Assembly (NCBI GenBank): GCA_031551275.1
Contig: JAVBNX010000011.1
Span: 1 to 64,000, forward strand
DNA: 64,000 nt
Direction of reading: 5' to 3'
Source: JAVBMJ01 sp031551275
GTDB taxonomy: Bacteria > Bacteroidota > Bacteroidia > Bacteroidales > Rikenellaceae
A program made the position numbers and the translations under genes. The notes beneath the pieces were generated by a model. The model was not told the origin of the DNA. It did not search any database and saw nothing but the letters and a program-made list of their open reading frames with translations. Below are positions 34,051-41,892 of the stretch, piece by piece. Positions within the stretch are counted from its first letter, which is position 1. Each line of letters starts with the position of its first letter.

Positions 34051-35118
34051 ATGACCAGCGAGCCTAAAATGACGATGGAGGACGTCGCCATGGCGGCCGG
34101 TGTGTCCATCGGAACGGTCGACCGGGTAATCCACAACCGGGAGGACGTCTCCGAGAAGACCCGGGCGAAGGTTCTCAAAGTGATCGACGAGATCGGCTAC
34201 AAGCCGAACATCTACGCCTCGATTCTCTCCCAGAAGAAGCAGTACACCATCATCGTGATCATCCCTTATTTCCAGAAGGGGGAGTTCTGGGAGTTGGTTT
34301 ACAGCGGCATTACCAAGGCGATGGGGGAGGCGTTGAGCATGAACATCCATGTCAAGGTGTTCTACTACAACCAGTTCGAGTACACCTCCTTCCGCGCCAC
34401 GTGCCGCAACGCCCTCGAGGCGCAGCCCAACGGCGTGCTGATGGCTCCGATCTACAAGGAGGAGGCCTCGGCCTTTATGACGCATTGCGCCTCGCTTTCC
34501 ATTCCCGTGGCCTTTATCGATACCAAGATCACGGACAGCGATTATCTGGTCTATTTCGGCCCCCCGTTGTATGAGAGCGGCTACCTGGCCGCCGATCTGC
34601 TGGTTGGCCCGGACAAGGGCGTCAAAGAGGTGGTGTGCTTCAACATCGACCGCGGCGAGCTGCCGCCCAACGACTCCATTTCATTGCGCCACCAGGGATT
34701 CGAGGCCTACCTCCGGGAGTACAACCCGGATTGCACGATCCACGACGTTTGGATCTCGCCCTTCGATTTTCTCTACAACGTGAATTTGATGGATGCCTTT
34801 TTCGCCGAGCACCCCGCCGTCGACCACCTGGTGACGTTCAGTTCGCGCGCCCACCAGATCTCCGACTGGATGGACATCCGCGCGGTCCGGACCAAGAAAC
34901 TGCTGGGCTTCGACATGCTGGAGCGCAACATGAACGCCCTGCGCAAGGGGCGGATAACCACCCTGATCGCCGACCGTACCGACCTGGAGTCCTACCGGAC
35001 GCTCAAGGCGCTGATCGACCACCTCGTGCTCAAGCAGAAGCCCGCCAACCGGGACAATTACAGCTCGATCGACATCCTGAACCGCTACAACGTCGACTTC
35101 TACCTGGTCAGGGACTAA
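34051..35118 (+). CDS. LacI-family transcriptional regulator
   Basis: A 355-residue regulator. The N-terminal helix-turn-helix (TMEDVAMAAGVSIGTVDRVI, about 8-27) and hinge region (EIGYKPNIYAS) are followed by a periplasmic-binding-protein-like sensor domain. It is co-transcribed with the nagA-like gene and sits beside the polysaccharide operon, so it most likely controls both. The ligand is perhaps a monosaccharide or phosphosugar from the pathway. It converges with, and overlaps by four bases, the phosphatase gene. Confidence 0.92.
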   Translation: MTSEPKMTMEDVAMAAGVSIGTVDRVIHNREDVSEKTRAKVLKVIDEIGYKPNIYASILSQKKQYTIIVIIPYFQKGEFWELVYSGITKAMGEALSMNIHVKVFYYNQFEYTSFRATCRNALEAQPNGVLMAPIYKEEASAFMTHCASLSIPVAFIDTKITDSDYLVYFGPPLYESGYLAADLLVGPDKGVKEVVCFNIDRGELPPNDSISLRHQGFEAYLREYNPDCTIHDVWISPFDFLYNVNLMDAFFAEHPAVDHLVTFSSRAHQISDWMDIRAVRTKKLLGFDMLERNMNALRKGRITTLIADRTDLESYRTLKALIDHLVLKQKPANRDNYSSIDILNRYNVDFYLVRD

Positions 35119-35741
35119 AACCCGCTTTCCGGCCCGAGGACTACCCTGCGCAGGGAGTCCGCGTCCGTTTGAAGCACGTACGTCTTAATGTTCTTGTAGT
35201 AAGGGTGGTACCCGTAGCCGCCGTACATCAATTCGTCCAGGGCGCGTTGGTTGTCCCAGCCCTGGAAGACCATGCGGTAGAGGGCGCACACGATCCCCGT
35301 GCGGTCCGAGCCGTGCCAGCAATGGATGGCGATGGGCCCTTTGCGGTTGTGGATGATGCGCAGCGCCTCCACGAACTGGTCGGTATCGGAGGTCCCGGCG
35401 TTCATTTTGACCCGGTGCAGGAGCAACTGGGTGTGGCCGGCCTTCTTTTCATCGCTGTGGTGGTTGCGCAGGTTGAGCACCTCGCGCACGTCCATATCCC
35501 AAAGCTCCGTGAACCCCTCCTTGGAGGGCTGCTCGCAACGGTAAAACCCCTCGTCCACCAGGTACAGGTTCTCGAGGTGTACGGCAGCCACCGGCTGTGC
35601 CCACGAGGTATCCCTCCCGGCAACTTCTTGCGCCGCCAGGGTCCCGGCCGCCCGGTCGCGGCAACCCGACCCGGTCAGGAGGATTGCCGCCCCTGCCAGC
35701 GTCAGGACGATTGCTATGCGGCTGATCGCCTTCCAGTTCAT
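35115..35741 (-). CDS. Protein tyrosine phosphatase-like lipoprotein
   Basis: A 208-residue protein with the dual-specificity/tyrosine phosphatase signature HCWHGSDRTG (nucleophile C141, R147). The N-terminal hydrophobic segment ends in LLTGSGC, so it is predicted to be an exported lipoprotein, which is unusual for this fold but seen in Bacteroidota. A conserved Asp lies in the preceding loop (DVREVLNLRNHH). The substrate may be phosphoinositide, phosphosugar or protein. It follows galK by 11 bases. Confidence 0.82.
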   Translation of the reverse strand: MNWKAISRIAIVLTLAGAAILLTGSGCRDRAAGTLAAQEVAGRDTSWAQPVAAVHLENLYLVDEGFYRCEQPSKEGFTELWDMDVREVLNLRNHHSDEKKAGHTQLLLHRVKMNAGTSDTDQFVEALRIIHNRKGPIAIHCWHGSDRTGIVCALYRMVFQGWDNQRALDELMYGGYGYHPYYKNIKTYVLQTDADSLRRVVLGPESGF

Positions 35742-35752
35742 ATCGATTCGTT

Positions 35753-36901
35753 TTATAGGATCCTTCGCGCCCCGTCGCCGATCACCACGTCGATTACCCG
35801 GGGTCGCTCTCCGAACTTAGCTGCAAATTTCCCGCCAACATCTGCAAGGTAGCCCTCCAACGCCGGTTTTTCCACCAGCGAGATCACGCAACCGCCGAAT
35901 CCGCCCCCCATCATCCGCGCGCCCAACACCCCGCTGTGGGTCTTGGCGATGTCGACGATAAAGTCCAGCTCGGGGCAGCTTACCGCATATTCGTTGCGCA
36001 AACCCTCGTGCGAGCCGTACATCTTCTGCCCGAAGGTCTTGTAATCCCCCTTTTCCAGCGCCGCGCAACCGTCCAGCAAACGCTGGTTCTCGTCGATCAC
36101 ATAGCGGCAACGGCGGTAGACGATCCCCTCCATCTCCGGTTTATAAGTGTCGAGCATATCCGCCGTCACGTCGCGCAAACTCTCCACGCCCTGGGCATGG
36201 GACGCGATCACCGCCACGCCCGCCTCGCATTGCGCCCTGCGCACGTTGTATTCCGACGAGGCCAGCGAGTGCTTGACCATCGAGTCGATCAGCGCCACCG
36301 CGCAGCCTTCGGGATTGAAAGGCTCCAACTTGTACTCCAGCGAGCGGCAATCCAAACGGATCACCTTGCCCTTTTCGCCCAGCAGCGAGGCCGACTGGTC
36401 CATGATCCCGCACCTCACGCCGATGTAATTGTGCTCGGTCATCTGTCCGACCTTAGCCAACTCGGGGCGCGTGAATCCCAAACCGAACAATTCGTTGAAC
36501 GCGAAGCCGATGACCGACTCCAAAGCCGCCGACGAGGACATCCCTGCGCCCAGGGGCACATCGCCGCCGAAGACGCAATCCACGGCTTCGACCTTTTTGC
36601 CCAATTTCTTCATCTCCTGCGCCACCCCGTAGATGTAGCAGGCCCACATCTCCTTGGGCTTCCCGCCATTCATCAGGTCCACCTCGATCTGCTGGCCATA
36701 GTCGGCCGAGTAGAGGCGGCTTATACTCCCGCCGTTGGGCTTGACGGCGGCGTAAATCGCTTTGTCGGTCGCGCCGGGAAGCACGAATCCGAGGTTGTAA
36801 TCGGTGTGCTCGCCGATCAGGTTGACCCTGCCGGGCGATGCGAAAACTGCGGCCCCGGAGCCGAAACGCTTGGAAAATTCCTCCTGGATGCGTGAGATCA
36901 T
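35753..36901 (-). CDS. galK: Galactokinase
   Basis: A 382-residue GHMP kinase that phosphorylates galactose in the Leloir pathway. GRVNLIGEHTDYN (galactokinase signature), GDVPLGAGMSSSAALE (ATP loop) and GARMMGGGFGGCVISL (third GHMP motif) are all present, and the length is typical. It lies 16 bases after truA and before the phosphatase gene, in a leftward group of three. No other gal gene is adjacent. Confidence 0.96.
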   Translation of the reverse strand: MISRIQEEFSKRFGSGAAVFASPGRVNLIGEHTDYNLGFVLPGATDKAIYAAVKPNGGSISRLYSADYGQQIEVDLMNGGKPKEMWACYIYGVAQEMKKLGKKVEAVDCVFGGDVPLGAGMSSSAALESVIGFAFNELFGLGFTRPELAKVGQMTEHNYIGVRCGIMDQSASLLGEKGKVIRLDCRSLEYKLEPFNPEGCAVALIDSMVKHSLASSEYNVRRAQCEAGVAVIASHAQGVESLRDVTADMLDTYKPEMEGIVYRRCRYVIDENQRLLDGCAALEKGDYKTFGQKMYGSHEGLRNEYAVSCPELDFIVDIAKTHSGVLGARMMGGGFGGCVISLVEKPALEGYLADVGGKFAAKFGERPRVIDVVIGDGARRIL

Positions 36902-36917
36902 ATCTTGTTGTTTTAGT

Positions 36918-37670
36918 TTAGTAATAAATATCGTCCGGGTATTCGACCCCGGCCATAAAAAGCCCCTCCGCGGGAGCCGATCCGCTCGCCCGGGAGAGGT
37001 CCTTGCTCTCGATGATCTGCCGGAACTCCTCCTCCGTGATCTTTCCGCGCCCCACGTCGACCAACGTGCCGACCACCGCGCGCACCATGTTGCGCAGGAA
37101 GCGGTCGGCCGAGATGGTAAAGAGCAGCGAATCCCCGTCGCGGGTCCACTCCGCCTCGCTTACCCGGCAAATGTTGGTCGTGTTGCCGGAGTGGAGCTTG
37201 CAAAAGCAGGTAAAATCGTCGTATTCGAGCATCATCGCCGCCGCCCGGTTCATGGCGGCCACATCCAGCGGGACGGTATATTGCCACGCCAATCCCGCAC
37301 TGAAAGGGTCTTTGCGCGTGCTGATCCTGTAATTGTAGGTGCGCAGATAGGCGTCGAAACGGGCGTGCGCCTCGTCCTTGACCGCCACGATGCCCTGCGC
37401 CGCGATATCCCCCGGTAAAATGGCGTTGAGGTGGTACAGAAACTCCTGCGAAGTGATCTTTTCGCCTTCCGCCGCACAGTCGAAATGGGCCGTGTACGCC
37501 GTAGCGTGCACCCCCGCATCGGTCCTGCCCGCCCCGACCACCTCGACCGGAACCCGCAGCAGGGTCGCCAAAGCCTCTTCCACCGCCTGCTGCACGGAGG
37601 GCCCGTTGGGTTGGCGCTGCCAACCGCAATAAGCTGTCCCCCTGTACGATATGTCGATAAAAAACCTCAT
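36918..37670 (-). CDS. truA: tRNA pseudouridine(38-40) synthase
   Basis: A 250-residue enzyme. The catalytic aspartate lies in GAGRTDAGVHA, and FLRNMVRAVVGTLVDVGRGK is the conserved C-terminal motif. I chose the start at 37670 (MRFFIDISYRGTAY) because TruA proteins begin at this strand and a -7 box lies just upstream; the open frame extends 56 further codons without conservation. Confidence 0.95.
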   Translation of the reverse strand: MRFFIDISYRGTAYCGWQRQPNGPSVQQAVEEALATLLRVPVEVVGAGRTDAGVHATAYTAHFDCAAEGEKITSQEFLYHLNAILPGDIAAQGIVAVKDEAHARFDAYLRTYNYRISTRKDPFSAGLAWQYTVPLDVAAMNRAAAMMLEYDDFTCFCKLHSGNTTNICRVSEAEWTRDGDSLLFTISADRFLRNMVRAVVGTLVDVGRGKITEEEFRQIIESKDLSRASGSAPAEGLFMAGVEYPDDIYY

Positions 37671-37688
37671 GCCCGGAATGCGGAAAAA

Positions 37689-37696
37689 CAAAGATA
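37689..37696 (-). promoter_or_regulatory. -7 box of the truA operon
   Basis: TATCTTTG on the minus strand, 18 bases before the start codon, supports the 37670 start of truA. Confidence 0.55.
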
Positions 37697-37738
37697 TATT
37701 AAAATTACTTAATAACATATTCCATCGGGAAAAATCAC

Positions 37739-37746
37739 TATCTTTG
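37739..37746 (+). promoter_or_regulatory. -7 box of the dapB operon
   Basis: TATCTTTG, followed 20 bases later by the dapB start. It probably drives the following co-directional run. No -33 TTG is obvious. Confidence 0.55.
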
Positions 37747-37766
37747 TACGAATATAACGACCAACC

Positions 37767-38489
37767 ATGAATATAGCCATCATAGGGTACGGGAAAATGG
37801 GCCGCGAGATCGAGAGAGTCGCCCTTTCCAGAGGCCATAAAGTCGTACTGAAGATCGACATAGACAACGCCGCGGAGCTCAACAAAGAGAACCTGAAGGC
37901 CCTGAAAGTGGACGCTGCCATCGAGTTCACCACGCCCGACACCGCGTTCAAAAACGTGATGAAATGCATCGAGGCCTCCACCCCCGTCGTCTGCGGGACC
38001 ACGGGCTGGATCGACCGGCTGCCCGCCGCCGAAAAGGCCTGCAAGGAGAACAACGCCGCAATGTTCTACGCCTCCAACTACGGGATCGGCGTGAACATCC
38101 TATTCAAACTCAACGCCATCCTGGCCAAAATGATGAACCGTTACAGCGAGTACGACGTCACGTTGGAGGAGACCCACCACACCATGAAAAAGGACGCCCC
38201 CTCCGGCACGGCAATCACCCTGGCCGACGGGATAACCGATAACCTGGACCGCAAAAAAACCTTCGTCAACCACACGACCACCGAGCCCTCGGAGTTGGAG
38301 GTACTCTCCATCCGCCGGGGCGACGTGCCGGGAACCCACACCGTGACCTACGAGTCGCCCGTGGACGAGATCACGCTTACCCACCGCGCCAAATCGAGGG
38401 CGGGGTTGGCTTTCGGGGCGGTCTCGGCAGCGGAATTCATCTGCGGCAAAACGGGGGTGTTCGGCATGGATGATTTATTAGGCTTATAA
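37767..38489 (+). CDS. dapB: 4-hydroxy-tetrahydrodipicolinate reductase
   Basis: A 240-residue enzyme of lysine and diaminopimelate synthesis. The Rossmann motif is GYGKMGREIE, and the catalytic His and Lys lie in EETHHTMKKDAPSGTA. The length is typical of the shorter Bacteroidota form. It is first in a rightward run, 10 bases before lepB. Confidence 0.96.
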   Translation: MNIAIIGYGKMGREIERVALSRGHKVVLKIDIDNAAELNKENLKALKVDAAIEFTTPDTAFKNVMKCIEASTPVVCGTTGWIDRLPAAEKACKENNAAMFYASNYGIGVNILFKLNAILAKMMNRYSEYDVTLEETHHTMKKDAPSGTAITLADGITDNLDRKKTFVNHTTTEPSELEVLSIRRGDVPGTHTVTYESPVDEITLTHRAKSRAGLAFGAVSAAEFICGKTGVFGMDDLLGL

Positions 38490-38499
38490 AAAAAGCAGA

Positions 38500-39885
38500 A
38501 TGGCAAAGACAATGGAAGCCTTACGGAGTTTTTTCTCCAACAAATGGGTCAAATTCCTGATCGCCTCGACGATCTGGGTGCTCTGGTTCGTGGTCTGGAC
38601 CGAAAACCCCTGGATGTTGTTCGGGTTGATCGTGATCTACGACATCTACATATCGAAGTTTATGTACCGCCTCTTCTGGAAAAAGCATAAACTCCGCAAA
38701 GCCAACAGCGTGAAGTACCGCAAAACGATGGAGTGGGTCGAGGCGATCATCTTCGCCGTGGTGGTGGCCAGCGTGATCAAGATCTACATCTTCGGTATGT
38801 ACGTTATCCCGTCGGGCTCGATGGAAAAATCGCTCATGATCGGCGACTACCTCTACGTGAGCAAAACGGCCTACGGTCCGGTCATGCCCAACACCCCGGT
38901 CGCCTTCCCCTTTATGCACCACACGGTCCCCATCATCAACAAGAAGGCCTTCAGCGAGTCCGTCCAATGGCCCTACCACAGGCTCAAGGGGCTGGGCACG
39001 GTCCAACGCGGCGACGCGGTGGTCTTTACCTTCCCCGCAGGCGACACCGTGCTGCTCCAGGACCAGGCCTCGACTTACTACGACGTGCTGCGCAGGTACG
39101 AAGCCGAATTGGGGCCGGTCCAGGGCCGCGAGAAACTCTACAAGGACTACACGGTCATTACCCGCCCGGTCGACAAGCGCGAGAACTACATCAAGCGTTG
39201 CGTGGGCATCCCCGGCGACTCGATCCGCGTGGTCGACTCGCAACTCATCGTCAACGGCGAGCCTTACCCCAACCCCCCCGGCATGCAGTTGGTCTACTAC
39301 ATCTACACCAACGGCACGCCCATCAGCAAGAACACCCTGGCCGATATGAGGATCTCTCCCTCCGACATGATGTTCAACCAATACGAAATGGTCTACGCGA
39401 TGCCCCTGACGGCGGAGAACCTGGAACGCGTCAAAAAGATGCGCAACGTGGTCTCCGTGGTACCGCACATGGCCGAGGGGCCCAGCCCGATATCGATCTT
39501 CCCCCACGATGCGCGCTACCCCTGGAACGAGGACAACTACGGCCCGCTCTGGGTCCCCCAAAAGGGCGCGACGGTGCAACTCACGCCGGATAACCTGCCC
39601 CTCTACCACCGCATCATCGAGACCTACGAAGGCAACAAACTCGAACAGGCCGACAGCCTGATCCTGATCAACGGAGAGCCCGCCCTGAGCTACACTTTCA
39701 AAATGAACTACTACTTCATGATGGGCGACAACCGCCAAAACTCGGCCGATTCGCGCTACTGGGGCTTCGTGCCCGAGGACCACGTGGTGGGCAAGGCGTC
39801 GTTCGTCTGGCTCTCGCTCGACAAGGACAGGGGCTGGTTCAAAGGCAAGATCCGCTGGAGCCGGATGTTCAGAAAAGTGAGGTAA
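38500..39885 (+). CDS. lepB: Signal peptidase I
   Basis: A 461-residue membrane protease with N-terminal membrane helices, the catalytic serine S107 in IPSGSMEKSL and the catalytic lysine K232 in NYIKRCVGIPGDS. GDNRQNSADSRYWG is the conserved C-terminal box. The large insertion between boxes is typical of Bacteroidota. It cleaves Sec signal peptides, including those of the exported proteins in this window. It is directly followed (TAA-ATG) by the YigZ gene. Confidence 0.95.
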   Translation: MAKTMEALRSFFSNKWVKFLIASTIWVLWFVVWTENPWMLFGLIVIYDIYISKFMYRLFWKKHKLRKANSVKYRKTMEWVEAIIFAVVVASVIKIYIFGMYVIPSGSMEKSLMIGDYLYVSKTAYGPVMPNTPVAFPFMHHTVPIINKKAFSESVQWPYHRLKGLGTVQRGDAVVFTFPAGDTVLLQDQASTYYDVLRRYEAELGPVQGREKLYKDYTVITRPVDKRENYIKRCVGIPGDSIRVVDSQLIVNGEPYPNPPGMQLVYYIYTNGTPISKNTLADMRISPSDMMFNQYEMVYAMPLTAENLERVKKMRNVVSVVPHMAEGPSPISIFPHDARYPWNEDNYGPLWVPQKGATVQLTPDNLPLYHRIIETYEGNKLEQADSLILINGEPALSYTFKMNYYFMMGDNRQNSADSRYWGFVPEDHVVGKASFVWLSLDKDRGWFKGKIRWSRMFRKVR

Positions 39886-40476
39886 ATGGAGGGCGACGCA
39901 TATAAAACGGTAGACTCCCCCGGGCAGAGTTCGGTCCGCGAGAGGGGCAGCCGTTTTTTAGGCTTCGCTTACCACATAGAAAACCCCGACCAGGCCAAAG
40001 AGCACATCGACGGCCTGAAAAAAAAGTACTACGACGCGCGCCACATCTGCTACGCCTGGCGCCTGTCCGACTCCTCGACCCGGGCCAACGACGACCAGGA
40101 ACCGTCGGGCAGCGCGGGCCTGCCGATCCTGGGCCAGATCCTCTCGCGCGAGTTGTACGACGTGATGGTGGCTGTGGTCAGGTACTTCGGGGGGACCAAA
40201 CTGGGCGTGCCGGGGCTGATCGCCTGCTACAAGGCCTCCGCCGCCGAAGCGCTGGACGACGCCCGGACCGTCGAGGCTGTAAAGAGCGCCGCCGTCGAAC
40301 TCGAATTCGGCTTCGAGCAGACGACCGCGGTGATGAAAGTGGTCAAAGATATGCAGGCCCGGGTAGTGAAAAGCGACTTCGACAACCAGTGCAAACTGGA
40401 GATATCGATCCGCGAAGGAGCCGCGCAGGAGTTCAGGGAGCGGGTGGAAAAGGCCGGAGCAAAGCTGAATGAATAA
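39886..40476 (+). CDS. YigZ/IMPACT-family protein
   Basis: A 196-residue protein with the UPF0029 N-terminal domain (DARHICYAWRL, DDQEPSGSAGLPIL, VVRYFGGTKLGVPGLI) and a small DUF1949-like C-terminal domain. Relatives bind ribosomes or nucleotides, but the bacterial function is unclear. It is embedded between lepB and pyrB. Confidence 0.9.
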   Translation: MEGDAYKTVDSPGQSSVRERGSRFLGFAYHIENPDQAKEHIDGLKKKYYDARHICYAWRLSDSSTRANDDQEPSGSAGLPILGQILSRELYDVMVAVVRYFGGTKLGVPGLIACYKASAAEALDDARTVEAVKSAAVELEFGFEQTTAVMKVVKDMQARVVKSDFDNQCKLEISIREGAAQEFRERVEKAGAKLNE

Positions 40477-40493
40477 TTAAACGAACGCACGAT

Positions 40494-41405
40494 ATGGCAC
40501 ATCGCAACCTGATCTCAATCAACGACTTTACCAAGCAGGACATTTTGCGGATCATGGACCTGGCCGCCGGATTCGAGGCCGACCCTACCCGCAAACTGCT
40601 GGACGGCAAGGTGGTCGCCTCGCTCTTTTTCGAGCCGTCGACCCGCACGCGCCTGAGCTTCGAGAGCGCGATCAACCGTCTGGGCGGCCGTGTGATCGGC
40701 TTCGCCGAGACGACCAACACGAGCATGTCGAAGGGCGAGACGCTCCACGACACGATCCGCGTGATCTCCAACTACTGCGACATGATCGTGATGCGCCACT
40801 CGCTGGACGGCGCCGCGCGCTTCGCGAGCGAGATTTCGCGCGTCCCCGTGGTCAACGCGGGCGACGGGGCCAACCAGCACCCCTCGCAGACGCTGCTGGA
40901 CATGTACTCGATCCAAAAGACGCAAAGCAAGTTCGACGACCTGCACATCATGATGATCGGCGATTTGAAGTACGGCCGCACGGTCCACTCGCTCTTGCAG
41001 GCCATGTCGCACTTCAACACCCGCTTTACCTTCGTCTCGCCGCCCGAGCTGCGCATGCCCGGCGAGTACAAAAAGTACCTCGACTCGAAGGGCCTGTCCT
41101 ACACCGAGAGCACGATACTGGACCACAACATCCACCAGGCCGACATCGTCTACATGACCCGCGTGCAGAAGGAGCGCTTTACCGACCCGATGGAGTACGA
41201 GCGCGTGAAGAACGCTTATGTGCTCGACAACAAAACGTTGGAGAACACCAAGGACAACATGCGCATCCTGCATCCGCTTCCCCGGGTAAATGAGATCGCC
41301 CCCGAGGTCGACTCCAACCCCAAAGCCTACTACTTCGAGCAGACCCGAAACGGGGTGTTCGTGCGCATGGCGATCATCGCTTATCTGTTAGGTGCCGTAA
41401 AATAG
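40494..41405 (+). CDS. pyrB: Aspartate carbamoyltransferase catalytic chain
   Basis: A 303-residue enzyme of pyrimidine synthesis. The carbamoyl-phosphate motif is EPSTRTRLSFESA, with DGANQHPSQTLLDMYS and HPLPRVNEI downstream, all in the usual places. It is paired with pyrI six bases downstream, so the holoenzyme is probably the allosteric E. coli-like form. Confidence 0.97.
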   Translation: MAHRNLISINDFTKQDILRIMDLAAGFEADPTRKLLDGKVVASLFFEPSTRTRLSFESAINRLGGRVIGFAETTNTSMSKGETLHDTIRVISNYCDMIVMRHSLDGAARFASEISRVPVVNAGDGANQHPSQTLLDMYSIQKTQSKFDDLHIMMIGDLKYGRTVHSLLQAMSHFNTRFTFVSPPELRMPGEYKKYLDSKGLSYTESTILDHNIHQADIVYMTRVQKERFTDPMEYERVKNAYVLDNKTLENTKDNMRILHPLPRVNEIAPEVDSNPKAYYFEQTRNGVFVRMAIIAYLLGAVK

Positions 41406-41411
41406 AGTATC

Positions 41412-41879
41412 ATGGAACATAAGAAAATGGAAGTCAGGGCATTGGAGAATGGGACGGTAATCGACCACATCCCCTCGGAGTGCCTGTTCAAGATCATCCG
41501 CATCCTGGACCTCGAAAAGGAGACCCACCGCATCACCATCGGCAACAACCTGGAGAGCAACCGCATGGGTTTGAAGGCAATAATCAAGATCAACGAGCGT
41601 TATTGCCAACAGGAGGAGCTGAACCGCATCGCGGTGGTGGCTCCCCGTGTCAAGATCAACATAATCAAGGATTTCGAAGTGATCGAGAAGCGCCAGGTAA
41701 CCGTCCCCGAGAGCGTCGAGGGTTTCGTGAAGTGCGCCAATCCCAAGTGCGTGACCAACCACGAACCCGTGCGCACGGCCTTCAGCGTGGAGCAATCCCC
41801 CGAAGGAGCCATCTCGCTGCGGTGCCGTTACTGCGAGAAGATCACCGACCACTCGCAAATCGAGATCATCAAAGGCTAA
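41412..41879 (+). CDS. pyrI: Aspartate carbamoyltransferase regulatory chain
   Basis: A 155-residue subunit with an N-terminal nucleotide-binding domain and a C-terminal zinc domain. The four zinc cysteines are visible as CANPKC and CRYC. It confers CTP/ATP control on PyrB. Confidence 0.97.
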   Translation: MEHKKMEVRALENGTVIDHIPSECLFKIIRILDLEKETHRITIGNNLESNRMGLKAIIKINERYCQQEELNRIAVVAPRVKINIIKDFEVIEKRQVTVPESVEGFVKCANPKCVTNHEPVRTAFSVEQSPEGAISLRCRYCEKITDHSQIEIIKG

Positions 41880-41892
41880 GAGTCTGTCTTAA

